Origin: Prado023 sp036375875
GTDB lineage: Bacteria; Actinomycetota; Actinomycetes; S36-B12; CAIYMF01
Assembly: GCA_036375875.1 (NCBI GenBank)
Contig: DASVBK010000186.1
Span: 1 to 16,071 of the forward strand
Reading direction: 5' to 3'
Length of the DNA stretch: 16,071 nt
Below the pieces are notes generated by a model, which worked only from the letters and a program-made list of their open reading frames with translations, was not told the DNA's origin and made no database searches. The position numbers and the translations under genes are program-made. Positions 7,501 through 14,827 of the stretch are shown one piece after another; the stretch's first letter is position 1; each line of letters starts with the position of its first letter.

Positions 7501-8534
7501 GCGTCACGGTGGCCGTCGTCGGCGCGACGGGTCAGGTCGGTGGCGTGATGCGCCAGCTGCTCGACGAGTCGTCGCTGGACCTGGCAGGGGTGCGCTTCTT
7601 CGCCAGCGCCCGCAGCGCCGGCAGGACGCTGCCGTGGCGAGGCACGCAGGTGGTGGTCGAGGATGCCGCCACCGCTGACCCCTCGGGCATCGACATCGCG
7701 CTGTTCTCCGCCGGTGGGTCCACCTCCAAGGCACTGGCTCCTCGCTTCGCCGCCGCCGGGGCGGTCGTCGTGGACAACTCCTCGGCCTGGCGCATGGACC
7801 CCGAGGTGCCCCTGGTGGTGTCCGAGGTCAACCCCGAGGCGCTGGACCACATCGCCAAGGGGATCGTGGCCAACCCGAACTGCACCACGATGGCCGCGAT
7901 GCCGGTCCTCCGGCCGCTGCATGAGGCTGCGGGCCTGCGCCGGCTGGTGGTGAGCAGCTACCAAGCGGTGTCGGGCAGTGGCCTGGCCGGCGTCGAGGAG
8001 CTGGCCAGCCAGATCGCCGCCGCGGCGACCCAGGACATGACGGGCCTGACCTACGACGGCCAGGCGGTCACGCTGCCGGCTCCCGTGAAGTACGTCGCCC
8101 CCATCGCCTTCGACGTCGTCCCGCTGGCCGGCACCCTGGTCGACGACGGCAGCGGGGAGACCGACGAGGAGCAGAAGCTGCGCAACGAGAGCCGCAAGAT
8201 CCTCGGGATCCCCGACCTGCGCGTGTCGGGCACGTGCGTCCGGGTGCCGGTGTTCACGGGGCACTCGCTGAGCATCAACGCCGAGTTCGCCGAGCCCATC
8301 AGCCCGGCGCGTGCCCGCGAGCTGCTCGCCGGTGCCCCCGGCGTCGCCTGGTCGGACGTGCCCACGCCGCTGCAGGCTGCCGGTGCCGACCCGTCCTTCG
8401 TCGGACGGCTGCGGCAGGACCCGGGTGTGCCCGACGGCCGTGGCCTGGCGATGTTCATCGCCAATGACAACTTGCGCAAGGGCGCGGCCCTGAACGCCGT
8501 GCAGATCGCCCAGCTGCTCGCCGCCAGGTCCTGA
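7497..8534 (+). CDS. asd: Aspartate-semialdehyde dehydrogenase
   Basis: NADPH-dependent reduction of 4-phosphoaspartate to aspartate semialdehyde, the step after aspartokinase and the branch point to diaminopimelate/lysine and to threonine/methionine. The 345-residue protein has the NADP-binding GATGQVGG loop at about 9-16, SAGGSTSK near 71-78, the catalytic cysteine C129 in NPNCTT, the QAVSGSG segment, and the acid/base histidine H256 in FTGHS. The length is normal for the family. The ATG overlaps the ask stop (ATGA, 7497-7500), so the two are coupled; a G-rich run at 7484-7490 may serve as ribosome-binding site. A hairpin ends the unit just after the stop. Confidence 0.98.
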
Positions 8535-8538
8535 TCGT

Positions 8539-8563
8539 CCCCGGCGCGGGCGCCTCGCCGGGG
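8539..8563 (+). terminator. Hairpin terminator after asd
   Basis: CCCCGGCG (8539-8546) pairs perfectly with CGCCGGGG (8556-8563) around a 9-nt loop. It begins 4 nt after the asd stop codon. There is no U-tract. Confidence 0.65.
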
Positions 8564-8597
8564 GCCGCCGCACGCCCGGCGGTGGGGTCGTGACGGT

Positions 8598-8627
8598 TTG
8601 GGCCTGCGGGCAGTGCTGGCATAGACT
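8598..8627 (+). promoter_or_regulatory. Promoter of tRNA-Pro
   Basis: The -10 box TAGACT is at 8622-8627 and a possible -35 box TTGGGC at 8598-8603, 18 nt apart. The -10 box ends 12 nt before the mature tRNA. Confidence 0.5.
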
Positions 8628-8639
8628 CGCGTGCGCATT

Positions 8640-8713
<74 letters not shown>

Positions 8714-8723
8714 CATCTGGAGC

Positions 8724-8750
8724 TGCCCCGGGGCCTGGCGCCCCGGGGCA
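8724..8750 (+). terminator. Strong hairpin after tRNA-Pro
   Basis: An 11-bp perfect stem, TGCCCCGGGGC (8724-8734) with GCCCCGGGGCA (8740-8750), around the 5-nt loop CTGGC. It starts 10 nt after the tRNA. Because the alpha/beta hydrolase gene converges from the right and stops at 8826, the same hairpin could end both transcripts. Confidence 0.7.
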
Positions 8751-8825
8751 CTTCCATGCTCGCTCCGGCCACGGAGGTGGGAGGGTTCGTCGCCCTCAGG
8801 CGTCGCCCGGGTCAGTCCGAGTTCG

Positions 8826-9746
8826 CTACGCCCACGCCCCGGCGAGCCACGCCTTCTGGCGCTCCACCTCGGCGTCGTCGCCCATGTGGCCGTGCTCGGT
8901 GACGTCAGCCACCGCGCCGGGGATGTGCGCGGCCAGCCAGTCACCGTGCGCCCCGGGCACGAGGGTGTCGGCGCGCCCGTACGACAGCCTCACGGGCACC
9001 CGGATGCTCGTCACGTCGAAGCCCCAGGGCTGCACGAACGCGATGTCGTCATCGACCCAGCCGTCCACCCCGTGGGCCAGGCACGCGCGCGTGTTCGCCG
9101 CCATGACCGCCGCGTGCCGCGCCATCTGCGCCTTGTCGGCCTCCGCCAGGTCGTAGGAGTCCCCGAGCACGTCGGTGCGCCCGGCGTCCAGGCGCGCGAA
9201 CATCGTGGCTCGCTCGGCCTCACAGATGGCTCGGATGGCTGGCTCACCCTCCCGTGCCGCCCGGAACTCGTCGACGTTGCCCTGGGTCATCCCCGCCAGC
9301 CATCCGTCCTCGTCCAGCCCCCCGTCGCCGAACGGCGCGACCGAGACGATGGCCAGGCATCGCAGCACCCGCTCGGGCAGCAGGGCGGCGCACGCCAGGG
9401 CGTGCGGCCCGCCGCCGGAGCCACCGGTCACCGCGAACTGCTCGATGCCCAGGGCGTCGAAGATGGTCGTCACGTCCGTGACGAGGTCCACGACCCGCCG
9501 CCCCGGACGCCGGCTGGACTCGCCGTAGCCCGGACGGTCCAGCGTGAAGCGCCGCAGTCCGTGCCGCGCGTCGATGCCGGGGTCGGGGCCGAACCAGCTG
9601 ATGCGGCCCCCGGGCGTGCCGTGGATCGCGAGCAGCGGCAGGCCCTCCGGGTCACCCCACTCCGCGACCGCGAGGGTGCGGCCGTCCGGGGTGCTGATGC
9701 GGTGCTCGACGTGCTCCGGGACTGCGATCGTGGTGGGCTCGGTCAT
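8826..9746 (-). CDS. Alpha/beta hydrolase
   Basis: A 306-residue cytoplasmic alpha/beta-fold hydrolase, probably acting on an ester or related bond; the substrate is unknown. The oxyanion-hole motif HGTPGG is at 42-47, the nucleophile elbow GGSGGG at 108-113 with Ser110, the acid D260 in GRADTLVP, and the base H287 in EHGHMG. A helical cap (about 145-240) lies between the fold halves. There is no signal peptide. The start is the ATG at 9746: AGGAG sits 5 nt upstream, while the longer reading from a GTG at 9803 would add 19 Pro/Ser-rich residues with no site. A TAGGCT -10 box at 9815-9820 implies a leader of about 60 nt. It follows the metallophosphoesterase gene but 112 nt away, so co-transcription is uncertain. 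Confidence 0.92.
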   Translation of the reverse strand: MTEPTTIAVPEHVEHRISTPDGRTLAVAEWGDPEGLPLLAIHGTPGGRISWFGPDPGIDARHGLRRFTLDRPGYGESSRRPGRRVVDLVTDVTTIFDALGIEQFAVTGGSGGGPHALACAALLPERVLRCLAIVSVAPFGDGGLDEDGWLAGMTQGNVDEFRAAREGEPAIRAICEAERATMFARLDAGRTDVLGDSYDLAEADKAQMARHAAVMAANTRACLAHGVDGWVDDDIAFVQPWGFDVTSIRVPVRLSYGRADTLVPGAHGDWLAAHIPGAVADVTEHGHMGDDAEVERQKAWLAGAWA

Positions 9747-9751
9747 CGGGT

Positions 9752-9756
9752 CTCCT
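9752..9756 (-). promoter_or_regulatory. Ribosome-binding site of the alpha/beta hydrolase
   Basis: AGGAG on the minus strand, 5 nt before the ATG at 9746. It is the reason for choosing this start over the GTG at 9803. Confidence 0.65.
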
Positions 9757-9814
9757 GGCGGCATCCGCTGGGGCGGCTGGGGCGCGGAGGACCGGCTCGC
9801 CACCGCGCCGACTG

Positions 9815-9820
9815 AGCCTA
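9815..9820 (-). promoter_or_regulatory. -10 box of the alpha/beta hydrolase gene
   Basis: TAGGCT on the minus strand, in the 112-nt gap after the metallophosphoesterase gene. Unlike the leaderless promoters, the nearest GTG is 11 nt away and the supported ATG is 68 nt away. Confidence 0.45.
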
Positions 9821-9858
9821 GCGACCGGACACCGCTGGAGCTTCCAGACCGCCATCGC

Positions 9859-10755
9859 TCAGCGCACTGTGAGCAGCGTGGCCTCCGGTCGGCAGGCCAG
9901 GCGGATGGGGGTGAACGGGCTGGTCCCCAAGCCCGCCGAGACGTGCAGCCCCGCGCCGTGCCAGCTGGACAGGCCCTTGGCCTGGGCCCGGGGTAGGTCG
10001 CAATTGGTCACCAGGGCGCCCACGCCCGGCAGGCAGATCTGGCCGCCATGGGTGTGCCCGGCGAGCACGAGGTCGGCGCCGTCGGCTGCCATGGGGTCAA
10101 GCACCCGGCGATACGGCGCGTGTGTCACCCCGAGGCGCAGCGTGGCGTCCGGCGCGAACGGCCCGGCCACGTCGGCGTACCGGTCGCGCCGGATGTGCGG
10201 GTCGTCCACGCCGCGCGCGTCGATCCACCAGCCGGCCGCCTCGAAGCCGCCACGGGCGTTGTCGAGGTCCCACCAACCGGCCTCGGCCAGGCCACGCGTC
10301 AGGGGGGTGATGTCGATGGGGGCCCGGTGGGTCCGCAGCTGGCTCGGCCCCATCAGGTACTTGAGGGGGTTGGCCGCCGACGGCGCGTAGTAGTCGTTGG
10401 AGCCCCGGACGTAGCAGCCCGGTCGGGTCAGCAGCGGCGCCAGGGCCTCGAGCGCCAGGGCTGGCCCGGTGAGGTCGCCGTGGAAGTCCCCGGTGACCAC
10501 GGTCAGGTCGGGGGTCAGCCGACCCAGGTCCTGGACCCAGGCCATCCGGTCGGTGTCCCGAGGGGACAGGTGCAGGTCGGACAGGTGCAGGATCCGCAGC
10601 GGCCCGGGCCTGCGGGCGTCCCGACGGGACAGGACCACGTCGACCTCGCGCAGGGTGTACTGCCGGGCCTCCCACAGCGCGTACCCCAGCGTCGTGCCGC
10701 CCACGGCGGCGAGGGTGGCGAGGGCGCCGAGCAACGGGACGGGCGGCGCGGGCAT
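9859..10755 (-). CDS. Membrane-anchored metallophosphoesterase
   Basis: A 298-residue calcineurin-like phosphoesterase with a two-metal active site. The motifs occur in order: SDLH at 59-62, GD at 89-90, GSND at 118-121 (the GNHD position, with Asn120), TH at 211-212, and GHTHGGQ at 233-239 (H234, H236). An N-terminal hydrophobic segment at about 7-25 suggests a membrane anchor. YaeI-like relatives hydrolyse phosphomonoesters or lipid phosphates; the substrate here is not known. In M. tuberculosis a homologous gene (Rv3683) follows ponA2, and here the PBP gene lies one gene away. The ATG at 10755 is chosen because a longer reading from TTG 10830 adds a Pro/Arg-rich stretch typical of out-of-gene GC-rich sequence. 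A CAGACT hexamer 7 nt upstream may be a leaderless -10 box. A small hairpin (CTGGA, loop GCT, TCCAG, 9835-9847) lies after the stop. Confidence 0.92.
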   Translation of the reverse strand: MPAPPVPLLGALATLAAVGGTTLGYALWEARQYTLREVDVVLSRRDARRPGPLRILHLSDLHLSPRDTDRMAWVQDLGRLTPDLTVVTGDFHGDLTGPALALEALAPLLTRPGCYVRGSNDYYAPSAANPLKYLMGPSQLRTHRAPIDITPLTRGLAEAGWWDLDNARGGFEAAGWWIDARGVDDPHIRRDRYADVAGPFAPDATLRLGVTHAPYRRVLDPMAADGADLVLAGHTHGGQICLPGVGALVTNCDLPRAQAKGLSSWHGAGLHVSAGLGTSPFTPIRLACRPEATLLTVR

Positions 10756-10825
10756 GGGCGGCAGTCTGGCAGGTCCAGGGCCGACCCGAGGGCCTCGTGG
10801 GTGGTGGGCTGCCCGGACGACCGGG

Positions 10826-10831
10826 GACAAT
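10826..10831 (+). promoter_or_regulatory. Possible -10 box of the GatB/YqeY gene
   Basis: GACAAT, 7 nt before the ATG at 10839. It matches TAnnnT only in part (G for the first T). If used, the message is leaderless. Confidence 0.3.
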
Positions 10832-10838
10832 GGCGGCC

Positions 10839-11303
10839 ATGACCGACCTCAAGGCGAGCCTCCAGCAGGACCTGACCGAGGCCATCCGGGGCCGCGATGA
10901 GCTCACCGCGGCGACGCTGCGCATGTGCCTGGCGGCGATCACGACCGAGGAGGTCGCCGGCAGGACCGCCCGCACGCTGAGCGACGACGAGGTCGTCGGG
11001 GTGCTCACGAAGGAGGCCAAGAAGCGCCGTGAGGCGGCGACTGCCTTCCGCGATGCCGGCCGCGCCGAGCTCGCCGCCCGCGAGGACGCTGAACTGGCCG
11101 TCCTCGGCCGTTACCTGCCCGAGCCGCTGCCCGAGGCCGAGGTGGCGGCGATGGTCAGCGAGGCGGTTGCCGCCGCCGCGGCATCCGGTACCACAGGGAT
11201 GCCCGCCATGGGGCGGATCATGAAGGAGCTGACGCCGCGCACGGCGGGTCGGTTCGACGGAGGGCAGCTGGCCGCCATGGTGCGCGCCGCCCTCGCCGGC
11301 TGA
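10839..11303 (+). CDS. GatB/YqeY domain-containing protein
   Basis: A 154-residue, almost wholly helical protein of the YqeY family, related to the C-terminal tail domain of the GatB amidotransferase subunit that binds tRNA. Free-standing YqeY proteins have no settled function. Family features: the opening LKASLQQDLTEAIRGRDEL, the R-x-C-LAAI helix, KEAKKRREAATAF, LGRYLPEPLPEAEV, and a C-terminal block with GMPAMGRIMKEL (where YqeY proteins have a conserved G-x-MGK/R pattern). The start is placed at ATG 10839 because families begin with a short Met-x-x-Leu-Lys segment; an in-frame ATG three codons upstream (10830) cannot be excluded. It is divergent from the metallophosphoesterase gene (83 bp apart) and convergent with the PBP gene (27 bp apart). 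Confidence 0.93.
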   Translation: MTDLKASLQQDLTEAIRGRDELTAATLRMCLAAITTEEVAGRTARTLSDDEVVGVLTKEAKKRREAATAFRDAGRAELAAREDAELAVLGRYLPEPLPEAEVAAMVSEAVAAAAASGTTGMPAMGRIMKELTPRTAGRFDGGQLAAMVRAALAG

Positions 11304-11330
11304 CCCAGGGTCAGTCGCATTGCGGAAGGG

Positions 11331-13592
11331 TCAGGGGTTGCCCTGGCCCTGCCCCGGCTGCTCGCCCTGGCCCTGCCCTTGGCCCTGGGTCCCGGGCCAC
11401 TGCCCGCGCTGCCACCACGGTGCGGGGCCCTGGTCCGGCTCGGAGGACTGCCAGCTCTGCCCCGGGGTGCCGACCTGGCGCGCGGGCTTCAGGTTCCACT
11501 GGTTCTGCAGGTCCATCGGTACCGGGTCACTGCCCTGCAGGGCGCCCTCCATGGCCTTCTTCCAGGTCGGGCCAGGGATCGAGGATCCGAACACCTGCGA
11601 GTAGTAGCGACCGTTGATGACCAGGTTGGTCAGCGGGTTGCGCTGTGCGCCGCGGGGGTCGTACACCATGACGGCCGCACCCAGGTTGGGGGTGGCACCG
11701 GCGAACCACACGGCGGCGTTGTCGTTGATCGTGCCGGTCTTGCCGGTGGTGTCCCGGCCCAGGCTCATGGCAGCACCGGTGCGCCCACCGATGCCGCCGT
11801 CCACCACGTTCGTGAGCACGGCTGCGGCTGCGTCGGCGACGTTGCGGGTCACCGCCTGCTCGCACTTGGGGGCCGGCACGGGGATCTCGTTGCCGTCGCG
11901 ACCGATCACCTTCTCGATCACCCGCGGCTTGCAGTACACGCCGTGCGCGCTCACCGTCGCGTAGGCGTTGGCCATGGTCAGCGGCGAGACGTTGTCCGAG
12001 CCCAGGGTGAACGAGGCGATCTCACTGGGCGCCTTGCCGGTCGCGGCGTCCCGCACGCCCAGGCGCTTGGCCACGTCGACGGTCTCGCAGAGCCCCGCAC
12101 GCTTCTCGAGCTCGACGAAGAAGGTGTTCACCGAGTAGGCCGCGCCCCGGAACATGTCGAAGCTGCCCGACGAGGTCGAGTTGCTCACGGTGTACGGCGA
12201 GCTGCCACCGTTGCCCTCGCCGGTCATCAGGGCGCCGTTGCAGTCGGTGAACCCGGTGAACTCCTTGCGAGGAGGGGAGGCGATGACGGTGAAGGGGCTG
12301 ATGCCCCGCTCCAGCGCCGCCAGCAGGGTGAACAGCTTGAACGTGGACCCGGCCGCGGCGCCCTGCCCGCCGCCGTCCTTGCTGTCCACGGCGAGGTTGA
12401 ACGCCGAGGTGCCGGCCTTCTTCTTGTCGGTGCCCCACTTCGTGTTCTGCGACAGCGCCTTGACGTTGCCGGTGCCCGGCTCGACCATGGCGATCGCCAC
12501 CGCCTTGCGGCTCGGGTCCTTCGGCGGGATCGCCTCCATGACGGCCTTCGTCGCCGCCTTCTGGGCCTTCACGTCGAGGGTCGTGTAGATGTCGAACCCC
12601 CCGGCCTTCCACGCCGCTGCGCGCTCCTCCGGGGTGTCGCCGAACAGCTTCATCTGCTTGACCTGGCGGATCGCGTAGTCGCAGAAGTACGGGGCGAACG
12701 AGCTGGTGCACCCGTTGAGCTGGACCTTGGTGTCGAGGGTGTCCTCGATGTCCTTGGCCTTGGCCTCGCGGGCCTCGTCCACGGTGATGTAGCCCAGCTC
12801 CGCCATCCGGTTGAGCACCACGTCCCGACGGGCCTGGGACGCCTCGGGGTTCTGCGTGGGGTCGAACCGCGAGGGCTGCTGGACGATGCCGGCCAGCGTG
12901 GCCGCCTCCACGAGGTCGAGATCCTTGGCGTGCTTGGAGAAGTAGCGTTGCGACGCGGCCTCGATCCCGTAGGCCCGGGCCCCGAAGTAGCTGATGTTCA
13001 GGTAGCGCTCGAGGATCTGGTCCTTGGTCAGGCGCTTCTCCAGGGCCATGGCATAGCGGATCTCGCGCAGCTTGCGGCTGATCGTGTCAGCCCGGGCCGC
13101 GGACTGCTCCTCCTCGTTCTGGGCTGCGGTGAGCAGCACGTTCTTCACGTACTGCATCGTCAGGGTCGAGCCGCCCTGGGCCACGCCGCCGGCCCCGAGG
13201 TTGGTCGCCGCTGCACGCAGGGCGCCGCGGGGGTCGAACCCGTTGTGCTCGTAGAAGCGTGAGTCCTCGATGGCGACGATCGCCTGCTGCATCACCGGCG
13301 CGATCTTCTCGATGCTGACCTCGCGGCGGTTCTCCTCGAAGATGGTCGCGATCCGGGTGCCGTCAGCGGCGAAGACCCGGGTGCGCACGGGCAGCTCCGG
13401 CTCGCGGAACTCCTGCGGCAGGTCCTCGTAGGACTGGATGGAGTCGCGCGCGGCGACGCTCACCGGCCCCACGACGGGCAGCGCCATCCCGGCGACGACG
13501 ACGCCCGCCAGGCCCGCCACGGCCACGAAGCCGACCAGCTTCGGGACGGCGGCAGTCAGCGAACGACGGCGCTTGGGTCGGGAATCAGGCAC
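11331..13592 (-). CDS. Class A penicillin-binding protein (bifunctional transglycosylase/transpeptidase), PonA2-like
   Basis: Polymerises lipid II into glycan strands and cross-links the stem peptides outside the membrane. In 753 residues: a basic cytoplasmic start, one membrane segment (about 17-40), a GT51 glycosyltransferase domain at about 80-270 with catalytic E109 in EDSRFYEH and GGSTLTMQ at 140-147, then a transpeptidase domain with the active serine in S416-T-F-K419, S487-V-N489 and K618-T-G-T. Six cysteines after residue 290 are compatible with extracytoplasmic disulfides. The C-terminus is a tail rich in Gln, Gly, Pro and Trp (about 705-753), not a PASTA domain as in M. tuberculosis PonA2. 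The GTG at 13592 is the first possible start (a TGA codon precedes it) and follows TACCAT by 6 nt. It lies 29 bp after the ArsA-like pair. Confidence 0.96.
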   Translation of the reverse strand: MPDSRPKRRRSLTAAVPKLVGFVAVAGLAGVVVAGMALPVVGPVSVAARDSIQSYEDLPQEFREPELPVRTRVFAADGTRIATIFEENRREVSIEKIAPVMQQAIVAIEDSRFYEHNGFDPRGALRAAATNLGAGGVAQGGSTLTMQYVKNVLLTAAQNEEEQSAARADTISRKLREIRYAMALEKRLTKDQILERYLNISYFGARAYGIEAASQRYFSKHAKDLDLVEAATLAGIVQQPSRFDPTQNPEASQARRDVVLNRMAELGYITVDEAREAKAKDIEDTLDTKVQLNGCTSSFAPYFCDYAIRQVKQMKLFGDTPEERAAAWKAGGFDIYTTLDVKAQKAATKAVMEAIPPKDPSRKAVAIAMVEPGTGNVKALSQNTKWGTDKKKAGTSAFNLAVDSKDGGGQGAAAGSTFKLFTLLAALERGISPFTVIASPPRKEFTGFTDCNGALMTGEGNGGSSPYTVSNSTSSGSFDMFRGAAYSVNTFFVELEKRAGLCETVDVAKRLGVRDAATGKAPSEIASFTLGSDNVSPLTMANAYATVSAHGVYCKPRVIEKVIGRDGNEIPVPAPKCEQAVTRNVADAAAAVLTNVVDGGIGGRTGAAMSLGRDTTGKTGTINDNAAVWFAGATPNLGAAVMVYDPRGAQRNPLTNLVINGRYYSQVFGSSIPGPTWKKAMEGALQGSDPVPMDLQNQWNLKPARQVGTPGQSWQSSEPDQGPAPWWQRGQWPGTQGQGQGQGEQPGQGQGNP

Positions 13593-13598
13593 TCAACC

Positions 13599-13604
13599 AT
13601 GGTA
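13599..13604 (-). promoter_or_regulatory. -10 box of the PBP gene, leaderless type
   Basis: On the minus strand this reads TACCAT, then 6 nt (GGTTGA), then the GTG start. It sits in the 29-bp gap after the ArsA-like 2 gene. Read-through from the ArsA-like operon is also possible. Confidence 0.5.
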
Positions 13605-13621
13605 AGTGAGGAACTCGGCAC

Positions 13622-14827
13622 CTACTGCCGACCGGAGCCTGACGAGATGCGGCGTCGCTCGGCCAGCAGCCCACCGATCCGGCGCAGGCCGTCGAGGTCG
13701 TGGACGTCCTGGGCCAGCGCGGGGACGGCCACGACCGGGACCCGCGGGTTGGCCGCGACGAACCGGTCGGCGAGGTGGTGCTGCCTGGCGGCCTGGCGCA
13801 TCCGATCCGCGTGCAGGCTGAGCAGTGCCGCAGCAAGCGCTTCGGCGCTGTCGGGCTGCGGGTCGCCGTCACGCAGCCGCTCGGCGCCGGCCGCGGCGAG
13901 CTCCGGGCTCAGCTCAGGCAGCCGCACCGGTGACACCCGGTTGAGCACGAGCCCCGCCAGCGGCATGCCGTCCTCCTCGAGGCGCTCGACGAAGTACGAG
14001 GCCTCGCGCAGGGCGTCGGGCTCGGGCGCAGCCACCACGAGGAACGAGGTCCCGGGCGCCGCGAGCAGCGCGTAGGTCTGCTCGGCACGCTCCCGGAACC
14101 CACCGAAGAGGGTGTCGAACGAGGCGACGAAGGTCTGCAGGTCGCGCAGCACCTGGGTGCCCACGATCTTGTTGAGCACGTTGCTGAACACGCCCAGGCT
14201 CGCGCTGAGCAGCCGGACGTAGGCCCGACCTCCGGCGCGGGCGGGGGCGGCGAGGATCCGGATCAGCCTGCCGTCGAGGAAGGTCCCCAGGCGCCTCGGC
14301 GCGTCGAGGAAGTCCAGGGCCGAGCGGGAGGGCGGCGTGTCGACGACGATGAGGTCCCAGGTGCCGTCCGCCTCGGACTGCCGGTGCAGCTGCCCCAGCT
14401 TCTCCATCGCCATGTACTCCTGCGTGCCGGCGAACGACGTGGAGAGGGCCTGGTAGAACGGGTTGGCGAGGATGGCCTCGGCCCGGGCTGGCTCGGCGTG
14501 GGCGATCACGACCTCGTCGAACGTGCGCTTCATGTCCAGCATCATCGCGTCGAGCGACCCGCCGGCTGAGGTGTCGATCCCAGGGATCGGGGCGGGGGCG
14601 TTGTCCAGCTGGGACAGGCCCAGGGACTGGGCCAGCCGCCGCGCCGGGTCGATCGTGAGCACGACGGCGTGTCGACCCATCTCCGCGGCCCGGACCCCGA
14701 CGGCCGCTGCGGTGGTGGTCTTGCCGACCCCGCCCGAGCCACAGCACACCACGATGCGCGTGCTCGGGTCGGCGAGCAGCGCGTCGACGTCGAGGTGATG
14801 GGCGGACTGCCACAGGGTCGCGCTCAT
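13622..14827 (-). CDS. ArsA/Get3-family ATPase, second paralogue (Rv3680-like)
   Basis: A 401-residue SIMIBI-class P-loop ATPase of the ArsA/Get3 group. The P-loop CGSGGVGKTT lies at 29-38 with the catalytic-loop lysine K36, but the signature lysine of the deviant Walker A motif (K-G-G-x-G-K-T) is replaced by Ser31. Switch I is TIDPARRLAQ at 58-67, switch II VVDTPPS at 161-167. A helical region follows (about 100-145 and 190-260). No CxxC zinc motif of the Get3 dimer is seen. Its ATG overlaps the stop of the first paralogue (ATGA), so they are made together and probably form a heterodimer, as reported for Rv3679/Rv3680. Despite the name, nothing around it suggests arsenic or anion transport. 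The cellular role is unresolved. Confidence 0.93.
   Translation of the reverse strand: MSATLWQSAHHLDVDALLADPSTRIVVCCGSGGVGKTTTAAAVGVRAAEMGRHAVVLTIDPARRLAQSLGLSQLDNAPAPIPGIDTSAGGSLDAMMLDMKRTFDEVVIAHAEPARAEAILANPFYQALSTSFAGTQEYMAMEKLGQLHRQSEADGTWDLIVVDTPPSRSALDFLDAPRRLGTFLDGRLIRILAAPARAGGRAYVRLLSASLGVFSNVLNKIVGTQVLRDLQTFVASFDTLFGGFRERAEQTYALLAAPGTSFLVVAAPEPDALREASYFVERLEEDGMPLAGLVLNRVSPVRLPELSPELAAAGAERLRDGDPQPDSAEALAAALLSLHADRMRQAARQHHLADRFVAANPRVPVVAVPALAQDVHDLDGLRRIGGLLAERRRISSGSGRQ

Noticed and set aside
11379..13262. 627-codon plus-strand frame antisense to the PBP gene
   Set aside because: The PBP frame has all GT51 and transpeptidase motifs; the antisense frame has none.
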